From NCBI RefSeq assembly GCF_965216485.1, contig NZ_OZ244162.1:62001-126000 (forward strand): DNA of 64,000 nt. Direction: 5' to 3'. Positions within the stretch are counted from its first letter, which is position 1, and every line of letters starts with the position of its first letter. The notes below the pieces were generated by a model that saw nothing but the letters and a program-made list of their open reading frames with translations, was not told the origin of the DNA and did no database searches. A program made the position numbers and the translations under genes. The DNA is from Algiphilus sp965216485. Its GTDB lineage: Bacteria > Pseudomonadota > Gammaproteobacteria > Nevskiales > Nevskiaceae. This document shows positions 36,220 to 44,428 of the stretch, one piece after another.

Positions 36220-37351
36220 CGAAGTGGCACTCGAACTGTTAGCGAAAGTGATGGACTGGCAGCTTGATAAAGCGGTTGACGAGATGCGGTGGTGGAAACT
36301 GATCTCAGCCGTCAAATACGATGGTTACCGTGACTTCCTCGCGGGTGCGCGATTTCTTGAAAGCCTCGTGGGCTGGTTGCTGCAGTTCAGCGAGGAAGAT
36401 AGAGAGGCGGCATACAAGTTCGCTCGCCACCGCTTGGTCTACGTCAGCGCGCTTGAACGAGAACGGTTGATCCAAGCGATGTATCCCCGGACGGTCTACC
36501 CCAGACTACTGAAGGCAGTTGCCAATAAAGCGCAAATCCCACCATGGAAAGTCCATAAGAGTGGCGAGCTCATGAAGCAGGTGAGGATTGCGAGACGTAG
36601 AACTCTGTTTCTGGGGCTTAGCGATGGCGCACGTCTTGACTCGTTCCGTCACGCCAACGTGGGGGGCCGTATCTCGAATGAACAAGTTGTCATGGGCGCC
36701 CAGCTGGACAAGCGCAAATGGGCTGATCTGAAGAAGGATCTGACGCGCGACCTACAGCACCTCGGGGCGGACATCGAGCCCACTTTCGACTGCATTTACC
36801 TAGTGGACGACTTTTCAGCTTCTGGGACGTCATTTCTGCGGAACGAAGGATCCGATGAAGGCGCGGACTGGAAGGGCAAGCTGCCCCGGTTTTTAGAGCC
36901 GCTTGGATTCAATGAGGACCCAATACAGGCAGATAATTGGAGACTCATCGTGCATCACTTGATGATTACGGATAAAGCGTGTAAGCACTTACAGGATAGC
37001 ATTCAAGAGTTTATGGCCTGCGCGGATGAATGCTTGCCCCGGTTTAGTGACTACGAGGTGACTTACGGGCATAAATTTTCAGAGCGCCTTCCAGTGCAAG
37101 AGGGTTGCCCGCTGGACGAAGAGGTAATCCCGCTTACAGATGACTACTACGACAACGCGATTGAGACGCCAGCCACTCGCAAGGGGGGTGTTGACCACTT
37201 AGGTATGGGCTATGCGGCTTGCGGCTTGCCTTTGGTGTTGGACCACAACACACCCAACAACTCCCTTGCGATGCTGTGGGCGGAGTCTGCGGGCAAGAAC
37301 GGAAGCCATCAGATGCGCCCGTTATTTCGCCGTCGGCAACGCCACGAGTAA
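36212..37351 (+). CDS. Phosphoribosyltransferase-like protein (PRPP-loop, conflict-system type)
   Basis: A 379-residue protein. The middle holds the PRPP-binding loop YLVDDFSASGTSF (D199, D200), as in type I phosphoribosyltransferases. The N-terminal 150 residues are helical and unlike housekeeping PRTases; GLSDGARLDSFRHAN may be the metal or pyrophosphate loop. It resembles the PRTase domains described in predicted bacterial conflict operons. The GTG start at 36212 is chosen over an upstream frame opening because AGGTGA at 36201-36206 precedes it and it overlaps the upstream stop (GTGAATAA). The base substrate is unknown. Confidence 0.75.
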   Translation: MNNEVALELLAKVMDWQLDKAVDEMRWWKLISAVKYDGYRDFLAGARFLESLVGWLLQFSEEDREAAYKFARHRLVYVSALERERLIQAMYPRTVYPRLLKAVANKAQIPPWKVHKSGELMKQVRIARRRTLFLGLSDGARLDSFRHANVGGRISNEQVVMGAQLDKRKWADLKKDLTRDLQHLGADIEPTFDCIYLVDDFSASGTSFLRNEGSDEGADWKGKLPRFLEPLGFNEDPIQADNWRLIVHHLMITDKACKHLQDSIQEFMACADECLPRFSDYEVTYGHKFSERLPVQEGCPLDEEVIPLTDDYYDNAIETPATRKGGVDHLGMGYAACGLPLVLDHNTPNNSLAMLWAESAGKNGSHQMRPLFRRRQRHE

Positions 37352-37356
37352 CAGCC

Positions 37357-39281
37357 TTGCCAAATCCATTTAAACATCGCGCCAGCGAATATCAGGGCAA
37401 CGAGTTCGAATTCCTGGCGACGTTGACACCCTCACTGTTCCGCATGACTCTCGACGAGTACAAGGACCCTGAGGACCTGTTAACAAGGGTAGTAGTGTTT
37501 AGCGCCCCCCCGGGTACGGGTAAGACCACGCTTTCTCGCTTCTTCCAGTTCGCGACACTTTCTCGACTTCTCGATAAACAACGCCGTAGTCCGGACAAGC
37601 AACATGAAGAGCTGCTCCAACTCGCGTCTGAGCGAGGATTTATATCGCACGAACGTGTTTCTGTTTGCGGTGCGCGAGTTTCGCTTGAGCGTGACTACCG
37701 AGACCTAGCGCTATTGGGATATCGCCAGGAAACGGCAGATACCCTTCTACTTAGTCTTCTCGGTGCCCGTGCAGTTCTGTCGTGGCGACGTGGCTTCCAA
37801 GATGCTGGATTAAGCCTCAATTCTATTCGCGTCGTACCGACCAGCGAGGGTAGTGCCCGACTTGATTCAATCGGCGGTAGCAACTTTCAAAGCATCGTTG
37901 AACGTGCGGAATTCGTCGAGTCACGCCTTTTTCAACTGACGACGCGTTTTGTTCCGCCTAACGAGGAGGAGCTACTCGAATCTATACGATCTTCGTTCCT
38001 TCCTTTGGTGGCCATTTCTCGTTTCGAGCTCCCAGATAATCACGGGCAGGTCCTACCACTGTTGATGATGGATGACGCCCACTCCATTAGTCGCGAGCAA
38101 CACGACGCCCTCTTGAACCACCTATCCAGTCGAGAAGTCGTTATTGGGCGTTGGGTTCTACAACGAATGGAAGCATTAGATGCTGAAGGTGTAATCGCCT
38201 GGGGGGACGAAACAAGACCTAATCCTACAAGTGGCCTGCAAAGGAGCCGGTCCGTTCTCGATATTCGAATGACCCAGTCTTACGATGAGGCGAGAGGCGC
38301 CGTTCGTAAGCGGTTTCGGAAAGCAGTAGCTGAGTTGGTATCCCGCAATATTGCGCAAATGCCGAACCTGACAAGGTTGGGCATCACCATTCCCAACTTA
38401 GAGGAGCGGAGCGAGCCGACGGATAAGCAGCTCGAAAAGCTGAACAAGCGTATGGAAAGCGCGATTTCGCAATTGGAGCTACCCCCCGCACAAGTAAAGC
38501 AAATCGTCGATGGCGTCAGAGAGTATCTGCGAGAGAAGCCGCAGTACAGCTCGAACGGACTACTTCCCCCGATGGCAACAATTCTCTTGCACCGCCAGTT
38601 CAAACGCACCCCCCAGAGGTCGTTGTTCGACGAGAGTTCACAGCCTGAACTAGCGGAAGAGGTACAAGTTGCCGCTGATCCCGGTATTCTCGCCGGAGCA
38701 CAAGTTCACGCGTGGCACCGGGCCGGCCTTTCCTACCTAGGGGCCTTGATACGCTAGCAGATCTCGGCAGCGAGAACGCTGAAACAGCCCTCCAACTTGC
38801 CTGGCAGATTATTCGATTACTTGAGGCTTCGTTGATCGCGTATGACCGCCGCGGGTCCACGGCACTGAGCGTCAATGACCAACACGAAGCGCTCCGACGC
38901 GAATCCGAGCGAATTCTTAGCGAATGGAGCTTCCCTTATGCGGTCGAGGTGCGTCGACTCGTGGATCGAATTGCACGACGGTGCGTTGATCGTAGCTTGG
39001 AAGACTCAGCGCCGCTTGGCGGTGGTGCGCACGCAATAGGAATTGACCAAGAGAAATTCGGCGCCGTGCTTGAAGAACCCCGATTCCGCGAGGTATTGCG
39101 CTTTGCGTGTGGGTACAACGCTCTTGTACTGACACCTGGGAGAAGAGCCAAGGGCAAGATCTGGACATTACTCGAACTCTGCGGTCCTGCGATAGCGGCC
39201 CATGGATTGACGACCAGTCGAGGCGGATTCATTCCGCTAAAGGTGAACGAACTGATTGCCATGATCGACGAGGCGGAGTAA
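37357..39281 (+). pseudogene. P-loop (AAA-like) ATPase, split by a one-base frameshift
   Basis: The first part (to the TAG at 38757) has Walker A in FSAPPGTGKTTLSRF, Walker B in LPLLMMDDAHSIS and a regulatory region with NLTRLGITIPNLEERS. It ends in AGLSYLGALIR. The shifted frame continues with LDTLADLGSENAETALQLAW, a phrase expected in the same protein. Adding one G to the GGGG run at 38740-38743 would join them as SYLGGLDTLADLGSEN. The intact protein would be about 640 residues. The likely start is TTG 37357, 5 bp after the PRTase stop; the frame is open further upstream. It may be a pseudogene, a sequencing error or a phase-variable gene. Confidence 0.75.
38712..39281 (+). CDS. Distal half of the frameshifted ATPase gene
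   Basis: An open frame of 189 codons carrying the C-terminal, helical part of the ATPase (RLLEASLIAYDRRGSTAL, then EWSFPYAVEVRRLVDRIARR). The nominal GTG start has no ribosome-binding site, and the opening residues overlap the previous frame. It is therefore best read as the tail of the same gene. Its TAA overlaps the next start (TAATG), so the operon's coupling is preserved beyond the lesion. Confidence 0.7.
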   Translation: MAPGRPFLPRGLDTLADLGSENAETALQLAWQIIRLLEASLIAYDRRGSTALSVNDQHEALRRESERILSEWSFPYAVEVRRLVDRIARRCVDRSLEDSAPLGGGAHAIGIDQEKFGAVLEEPRFREVLRFACGYNALVLTPGRRAKGKIWTLLELCGPAIAAHGLTTSRGGFIPLKVNELIAMIDEAE

Positions 39282-40393
39282 TGAATAGTTGCCGCTGGGA
39301 AGAAGGACTGGCACACCTCGGCGAAGAAGTCCCCGAATTCCTGGATTCATTATTGTCCGATGGGACCAGGAACGTCCTTTACATCGCGGGAGCTGGCTTT
39401 GATCCGCGGTCATCGCAATTGCCAAGTATAGTTGCGAAGAACGGGGTTTCACGCCGAGGAATCTTTATAAGAGAAGAGCGTCCGAACCCCGATTACGAAC
39501 TGGTGAGGCGCGGCGACGATAACGCAGAGGTGCTTGGACGCCTATATCCAACCTCCGATGTTATCTCTGTGCACATATTCGATGAGGAACACGCCGTTGT
39601 CGGCGGGCAAAGTGTTTGCCTGAAGATCCGGGACTGCCTCTCGGATTCTCAACTAAACGAATTTACCGACGTCATTGTTGACATATCAGCCCTTTCAATT
39701 GGCGTGAGCTTTCCAATAGTGGGGCTGCTTTTTGAGAAGCTTGACCAACAGGACAGAATCAATCTGCATGTTGTTGCAGCTGCTTCACCGCAATCTGGGC
39801 AATTCGCCGAGATTGCGGAGTTTGCAGAACGTTATCAGCACCCTAAAGGTTTTAAGGGCGACCGGTCGGAAGCGGACGACACTGTTCGGCTTTGGTTGCC
39901 ACAGCTCACTTCGGCAAAGAAACGTGCCTTTTCTAACCTTTACAAGGAATTAGAGCCTAGAGAAGTCTGCCCAATTTTTCCTTTTCCCTGCCATGAGCCG
40001 CGCCAGGTTGAGCAACTGCTTGAGGACTTCAGTGGTGAGCTCACCGACGAATGGGGTGTGGACTTGCATCAGATGCTCTTTGCTGCAGAACACGACCCGC
40101 TTGATCTTTATAGAACCATCGCTCGCGTGCATGTCACGCGCAAGGATGTGTACGACCGAGCGGGGCGTTTGTCAGCAACGGTCTTGTCACCAATAGGGTC
40201 CAAAGCGCAGGCAATCGGGGCCTTGATGGCTGCACTGGAGTTCGACCTGCCGGTGGCTTACGTCGAGGCGCGTCGCTTCGTTCCAAGTCAAGAGCCATGC
40301 TCTGGAGAATTGGACTCGACGCGACTTGTTCATGTTTGGCTCCTTGGGGAGGTGTATCCTCTACACAGGTCAGGAGCGTCAAATGACACTTGA
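39281..40393 (+). CDS. Unrecognised protein of the PRTase/ATPase operon
   Basis: A 370-residue soluble protein with no family I recognise. The N-terminus NVLYIAGAGFDPRSSQLPSI looks like a Rossmann-type first strand and loop. DVIVDISALSIGVSFPIVGL would be a later strand-helix unit, giving a possible alpha/beta sensor or nucleotide-binding fold. The second half (LWLPQLTSAKKRAFSNLY, ICPIFPFP-like VCPIFPFPCHEP) is mixed. The ATG overlaps the ATPase stop and the 3' end overlaps the PfkB gene by 11 bp, so it is clearly part of the operon. Function is unknown. Confidence 0.7.
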   Translation: MNSCRWEEGLAHLGEEVPEFLDSLLSDGTRNVLYIAGAGFDPRSSQLPSIVAKNGVSRRGIFIREERPNPDYELVRRGDDNAEVLGRLYPTSDVISVHIFDEEHAVVGGQSVCLKIRDCLSDSQLNEFTDVIVDISALSIGVSFPIVGLLFEKLDQQDRINLHVVAAASPQSGQFAEIAEFAERYQHPKGFKGDRSEADDTVRLWLPQLTSAKKRAFSNLYKELEPREVCPIFPFPCHEPRQVEQLLEDFSGELTDEWGVDLHQMLFAAEHDPLDLYRTIARVHVTRKDVYDRAGRLSATVLSPIGSKAQAIGALMAALEFDLPVAYVEARRFVPSQEPCSGELDSTRLVHVWLLGEVYPLHRSGASNDT

Positions 40394-41402
40394 GCATGTA
40401 GCCATCGGTACGCCGAGAAGCGCCCTCGTCACCGGGTTTGTCGCGCTCGACGTATTGCATGTTGATGGGGCCGCTCGGGGCTCTCGTTACCGCGCGGGGG
40501 GAACTGCAGGCAATGTTGCAGCCATTCTAGGGGCGCTTGGGTGGGGAACGACGATCGCAGGCCCAAGGCGTGGGTCGTTAGTTTCCAACTTGGCGGTTGG
40601 TGACTTCGAACGCTGTGGGGCGGTTTATCATGAGTTGTACGATCAAGATTTCCCCGTCGTCGTCGAACATTTGCAACGCGGTGAATCGCACCGTTTCTCA
40701 TTCAGTTGTCCGACCTGTGGGCATGGGTTCCCTACTTTCCGGCGAAGCACATCCCCCCTCCCGGAGCTTGCCTCCTTATTGCAAGGCCGGGACGTCTTCT
40801 TCGTAGATCGCTTATTTCCAGGAGTGGTTGAAGCAGCTTTCGCTGCGCGAGAACGTGGAACCGTGGTCGTTTATGAGCCCTCGGATCCTGCGGATCAGCC
40901 TTGGTCGGCCGAGATGCTAGCCACCGCAGATATAGTTAAGTATTCGTCAGACAGGGAGAAGAAAATGCCCTGGTTAACCGATGGGTCCGATTCATTGGTC
41001 GTGAGGACAGAAGGGGCTAAAGGCGCGGCATGGCGCTGGCGCGACATCTCAGTCGAAGACTGGCGCACGCTTCCCGCTAGCCCTGCCGCAAATGTGGTTG
41101 ATACCTGCGGAGCCGGCGACTGGATGACTGCAGGTTTACTGATGGGCATGTTTGAACTCATGAGCGCTCACCGACAAGGTATAAGCCCGCAAGAGGTCGA
41201 CCGAGAAGTGCTTGCAGCACAAAAGCTCGCGTCGTGGAGTTGCAGGTTCGCGGGTGCTCGGGGTGCTCTTTACGAAGCAGGCGCGCGCGAGGCGCTTCGT
41301 CACCTATCCGGCGATCGATCATTAGTATCCGCGGTCGATAGTCATGCCCTCGTGGAACCGGTAGAAGCCATTGAGTCTTGCGTGGTGTGCACCGGAGCGT
41401 GA
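40383..41402 (+). CDS. PfkB/ribokinase-family sugar kinase
   Basis: A 339-residue kinase of the ribokinase superfamily. The N-terminal substrate motif is RAGGTAGNVAAILGALGWG and the C-terminal catalytic motif is VVDTCGAGDWMTAGLL, where the second aspartate is the base. A Cys pair (FSCPTCGHGFPTF, about residues 115-125) is unusual for the family and may bind zinc or form a lid. It probably phosphorylates a sugar or nucleoside related to the PRTase and SIS-HAD chemistry. The ATG lies inside the end of the previous gene. It closes the five-gene operon. Confidence 0.85.
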   Translation: MTLEHVAIGTPRSALVTGFVALDVLHVDGAARGSRYRAGGTAGNVAAILGALGWGTTIAGPRRGSLVSNLAVGDFERCGAVYHELYDQDFPVVVEHLQRGESHRFSFSCPTCGHGFPTFRRSTSPLPELASLLQGRDVFFVDRLFPGVVEAAFAARERGTVVVYEPSDPADQPWSAEMLATADIVKYSSDREKKMPWLTDGSDSLVVRTEGAKGAAWRWRDISVEDWRTLPASPAANVVDTCGAGDWMTAGLLMGMFELMSAHRQGISPQEVDREVLAAQKLASWSCRFAGARGALYEAGAREALRHLSGDRSLVSAVDSHALVEPVEAIESCVVCTGA

Positions 41403-41418
41403 CTCAATCACCGTGCTC

Positions 41419-41751
41419 CTACGGCGCCAACAAGTCCGCCAAATCTCTGAGGGCCGCAGCTAGTTGACGGGCTGTCAACGGCTGTTGCGCGACGCGCTCC
41501 GAGATTAAGTGCCGGGCGACCTCCGTAGACTTTTTCCTGCACGTCAAATAATTAAAAATCTCTACTAGAGTTGGCGTCTCTCGCGGCGGCTCACTGTTCA
41601 GAGCTGCACCTACGGCGCTGGCGGAGCGGCCGGTCGCCTTAGTTAAAGCACTGTTAGTTATCCCATTCTCATCCATCAGACGCCTTGCTACAGCTTGCAT
41701 CCTGGCGGCAGCTTCACTTTCTGGTGCTGAGGGACGACCTACTTTGGCCAC
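41419..41751 (-). CDS. Small helix-turn-helix protein
   Basis: A 110-residue basic protein starting VGRPSAPESEAAARMQ, with a probable HTH in NSALTKATGRSASAVGAALN and a helical C-terminus. The layout loosely resembles KfrA-like or other small DNA-binding proteins. It converges on the PfkB gene and diverges from the NADAR gene across 69 bp of AT-rich DNA. A role in regulating the adjacent operons is possible but unproven. GTG start. Confidence 0.6.
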   Translation of the reverse strand: MAKVGRPSAPESEAAARMQAVARRLMDENGITNSALTKATGRSASAVGAALNSEPPRETPTLVEIFNYLTCRKKSTEVARHLISERVAQQPLTARQLAAALRDLADLLAP

Positions 41752-41820
41752 GTCTAGTCACATTTGTCACTCTATTAAAAATAGTTTACTCTTATCCTAC
41801 GCCAATTAGCAATCGCCGAC

Positions 41821-42321
41821 ATGGACGAGATTCGCTTTTACCGAGCAAACGAGCGGCCCTACGGTGCCTTCAGCAACCTGTACAGGCGAGAAGTTGAGTT
41901 CGAAGGGGAGGTATTTCCTACCGCTGAGCATGCCTATCAGGCAGGAAAAGCGCGCAAGCAAGCCGTTAGGGATTGGTTAATGGCCGCGCCGACACCTGCC
42001 TTGCTGGCGATGGCTGCTCACGGACTCTACTATTGGGATATTGCGCCAGGCTGGTCCAAGAACAAGTTCGACCGAATGAAGCGCGTGCTACGCGCCAAAT
42101 TCGCCCAACACGAGGACCTGCGTGAGCTGCTGCTCGCGACAGGCTCCGCAAGACTGGTTGAATCCGCCATGGTCGACAACGAGGTCAACAGGCTGTGGGG
42201 CGAAGTTAACGGCGCTGGCAAGAACATGCTCGGCACGCTTCTTATGGAAGTGAGAGATGAACTGGTCGCTGGCGACGCTATCGAGGAAACCGAGAAACGG
42301 CGCAGAACCTGTGCCGCCTGA
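41821..42321 (+). CDS. NADAR-domain protein (YbiA-like)
   Basis: A 166-residue NADAR-family N-glycosidase. Family marks are FYRANERPYGAFSNLY, FPTAEHAYQAGKA, SKNKFDRMKRVLRAKF and NGAGKNMLGTLLMEVRDEL. YbiA-type members remove damaged riboflavin intermediates, and other NADAR proteins reverse guanine ADP-ribosylation of DNA by DarT-like toxins. No riboflavin or darT gene is close, so the second type of role, or a role in the neighbouring PRPP-linked operon, is an open option. No clear ribosome-binding site is visible in the AT-rich leader. Confidence 0.9.
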   Translation: MDEIRFYRANERPYGAFSNLYRREVEFEGEVFPTAEHAYQAGKARKQAVRDWLMAAPTPALLAMAAHGLYYWDIAPGWSKNKFDRMKRVLRAKFAQHEDLRELLLATGSARLVESAMVDNEVNRLWGEVNGAGKNMLGTLLMEVRDELVAGDAIEETEKRRRTCAA

Positions 42322-42676
42322 GCCTCGGCTCGCGCTTACAGATGGAGTACCCCCGCCCCTGAAAAGCGGACACAATGCACCGAGTATTCAGGGGCCATTT
42401 TAATTCCGCGGGCCCACAACGACAGGTGGCGGACAGCTAATAGGGCGGAGCCCCCCACGGCCATCCGATGAACCAGCCCCAGTAGCAGCCGCAAGGCAGA
42501 GGAACATCCTAGGCTCTCAAGTCGATCAGCCTCTCGGCCAATGCTATGAAGCCGAGCCGAGACACTGCGCAAGTGCAATTGACGCATCAAGGCGATTGGT
42601 ATAGAGCTAAGTGCGCTGAGACTGCGTGAGCCTCTGAACGGGTGTATTCACGCCCGTGTGTGCTGGATAGCGCCCG
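42322..42676. other. Gene-free scar region with an IS-end-like inverted repeat
   Basis: No convincing gene. An inverted repeat GCCCCTGAA (42355-42363) and TTCAGGGGC (42387-42395) resembles a leftover pair of IS ends. A second small dyad around ACGGG/CCCGT lies near 42640. No promoter can be assigned. Confidence 0.5.
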
Positions 42677-42943
42677 TCAGCGTTGGGCCTTCGCCTTGAT
42701 GAGGGACTGGATCTTTTCCTTCTGGGCATCGTCTCCGCTCTGAGTGTTGATCAGAATCAGCTGGCGCGCAAACTCCTGGATGCGCTTTCCGCTGATGTGG
42801 TTGTGGCCACCAATCAGATCTCCGTCAACCAGGATGTTCATGTACGGGTTTCGCGCGGCTGTTTTGTTGTTCCGCTCGAGGACTGCCCCATGGAAGGCGA
42901 TGCTGCCGCCTGGTTGATCGTCTCGCCATCCCTTATTTGACAT
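42677..42943 (-). CDS. Small hypothetical protein
   Basis: An 88-residue open frame ending KEKIQSLIKAKAQR, with central NPYMNILVDGDLIGG. The amino-acid make-up is protein-like (charged C-terminal helix), but no family is recognised. Its start overlaps the end of the neighbouring small frame, as in a two-gene unit. It could also be a fragment of a larger lost gene. Confidence 0.4.
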   Translation of the reverse strand: MSNKGWRDDQPGGSIAFHGAVLERNNKTAARNPYMNILVDGDLIGGHNHISGKRIQEFARQLILINTQSGDDAQKEKIQSLIKAKAQR

Positions 42944-43151
42944 TCACAAAGGTCGCTAGCTCCTGTAGGTCCTGCGCGATGGCAACGCCCCCGTCAATGC
43001 GAGTTTCCTGCTGATTGCGCGCCCGAAGATAATGGGTCCGATAAGGCGCGAAATGCCCTACGGCAGTCACGTTGGCATCGCCCTGATCGATCGATTGGGT
43101 ATCCTCGATCACCGGGTTGTAGCGCTCAACCTCGCGCTCATGCTCGAACAT
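42933..43151 (-). CDS. Small hypothetical protein
   Basis: A 72-residue frame starting MFEHEREVERYNPVIEDTQS, ending LQELATFVNVK. It overlaps the next frame by 11 bp. No motif or family is recognised, and the coding call is weak. Confidence 0.35.
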   Translation of the reverse strand: MFEHEREVERYNPVIEDTQSIDQGDANVTAVGHFAPYRTHYLRARNQQETRIDGGVAIAQDLQELATFVNVK

Positions 43152-43468
43152 CGTGGAAAGGTAGGCAGGTCACCCTTTTATGCAAGGGCATCCAGAGTGG
43201 AGTGTAGGTTCAGGGGCTAGGGCGTACCGGCATCAAGAAACATGATCGACCTAGTTCAACGTGCAGCTCGACTACGCGGAAGCAGAAACGCCTGACGTTA
43301 TTCGTCAACACGACCGCCCAGCACTGAGCGCATGTGCAGCGATCATCGTGTCTTGCGACCCGTTAGGTGTCCCGCGTCGGCGGTGTAACGCCCCCAGGAA
43401 GCACGGCATGCAGCGGCGCCAGGAACGCCTGAAACCGTTGCACGCGCTAAGGCTCTCTGGCCTGGCGA
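43152..43468. other. Gene-free stretch before the vapBC remnant
   Basis: No feature is supported. A plus-strand open frame across 43261-43500 has arginine-rich, shadow-like content. The stretch may include sequence that replaced the lost vapC 3' end. Confidence 0.4.
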
Positions 43469-43621
43469 CTACGCCTTGCATGAGAGTTCTGCATAGGTGA
43501 CGACAGACACGAAGATTTCGTGGCCCGAGAAAGCAGCCCGTTCCAGCAGCTGGATTAACGACATCGGCGCATTACGGATGCTGCAACTGCTGGTACCGGT
43601 GTCCAGCATGTAGCGCATCAT
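43469..43621 (-). pseudogene. vapC: VapC-like PIN toxin, truncated
   Basis: The frame begins MMRYMLDTGTSSCSIRN, the PIN-domain start with the first acidic residue (LDT). It includes EIFVSVVTYAEL, the second acidic site, and then stops at 50 residues. Full VapC proteins have about 130 residues with two more acidic sites. The 3' part is absent, so it is non-functional. It overlaps the vapB end. Confidence 0.75.
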
Positions 43622-43862
43622 CAGCACTCCGAATCAGGTCAATACCAATCCCCGGGCGCTCGGACAAAAAGTAGTCACCAACATCCGGAGCATCCATCAA
43701 TGCGCTCCAGCTGGGGCGCTTTGGCTCAATGACAAGTCGAGAACCCACTCGGTACGTGAGCACCTCTTCGACATCACCCAACTCCATCTCCTTCGGTAAT
43801 CGCACAGATTGATTGCGGCCGTTGCGGAATAGTTGCGCGGTTCGCGGCGGGGAATCAGACAT
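43572..43862 (-). CDS. vapB: VapB-like antitoxin
   Basis: A 96-residue AbrB/SpoVT-type antitoxin. RTAQLFRNGRNQSVRLPKEM is the swapped-hairpin DNA-binding region and LVIEPKRPSWSALMD the toxin-contacting start. The frame misses the TGA that overlaps the vapC ATG and runs about 17 residues too far, so a small C-terminal frameshift is likely. The start at 43862 is chosen because family similarity begins there. With vapC broken, it is probably a relic. Confidence 0.75.
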   Translation of the reverse strand: MSDSPPRTAQLFRNGRNQSVRLPKEMELGDVEEVLTYRVGSRLVIEPKRPSWSALMDAPDVGDYFLSERPGIGIDLIRSADDALHAGHRYQQLQHP

Positions 43863-44428
43863 GGCGAAGAAGTCCAAATTATCCAGTTCGGTCTGGTGCA
43901 CCTGCGCGCCGTCCATTCTGTCGCTCATGGGCCTGTTCCAATGTTGACATAGGGTAAACACCAGACTCCTGCCTTCAGCCCTCAGCAAAATTTATGGGTA
44001 TCCGGAATACAGAGTGGGTTCGATGGCAGGGCCGAGTACGACATATAACCTGTAAACCAGAATGGAATGTGGGAAATCCCTGTACGCGTGTCGTCTCGTG
44101 AACTGGAACACAGCGTGGAGTTCTGTCGCGTCAGCACTGAGAATGACGAAAACGAAGCAGGCCACACTGGCTGAAAAGAGTGCCCATATCCCAGAAAAGA
44201 CGATGCAGCCCCGACATGAAGTGCAAAGCCGTTGAGTTGTAAAGTCATGCAGTTCGCAGCGCCGCCCAGGTCGCATGGCATATCGGCATACACCTCGATT
44301 TGGTCACTCGATGCGGTCGAGAAAGCGACGCGCACGGCGACCTGCGCCTTTAAAAGAGGGTAATGCCCGAATCTTTCCAGCCATGTCGCGGAAGGGCGCC
44401 TAGCCACGGTTGGGGGTTTGTGCATGCT
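43863..44428. other. Gene-poor region left of the alkane cluster
   Basis: Minus-strand open frames exist (43982-44425 and 43992-44276), the second with two hydrophobic stretches (IWALFSASVACFVFVIL and ILVYRLYVVLGPAI). Neither has a start site or family signature. It may be a decayed membrane gene. Confidence 0.4.

Noticed and set aside
43982..44425. A 147-codon minus-strand frame next to the ferredoxin reductase
   Set aside because: No ribosome-binding site, and the amino-acid content is dominated by Ser, Cys and Pro; an overlapping frame is equally plausible, so neither can be supported.
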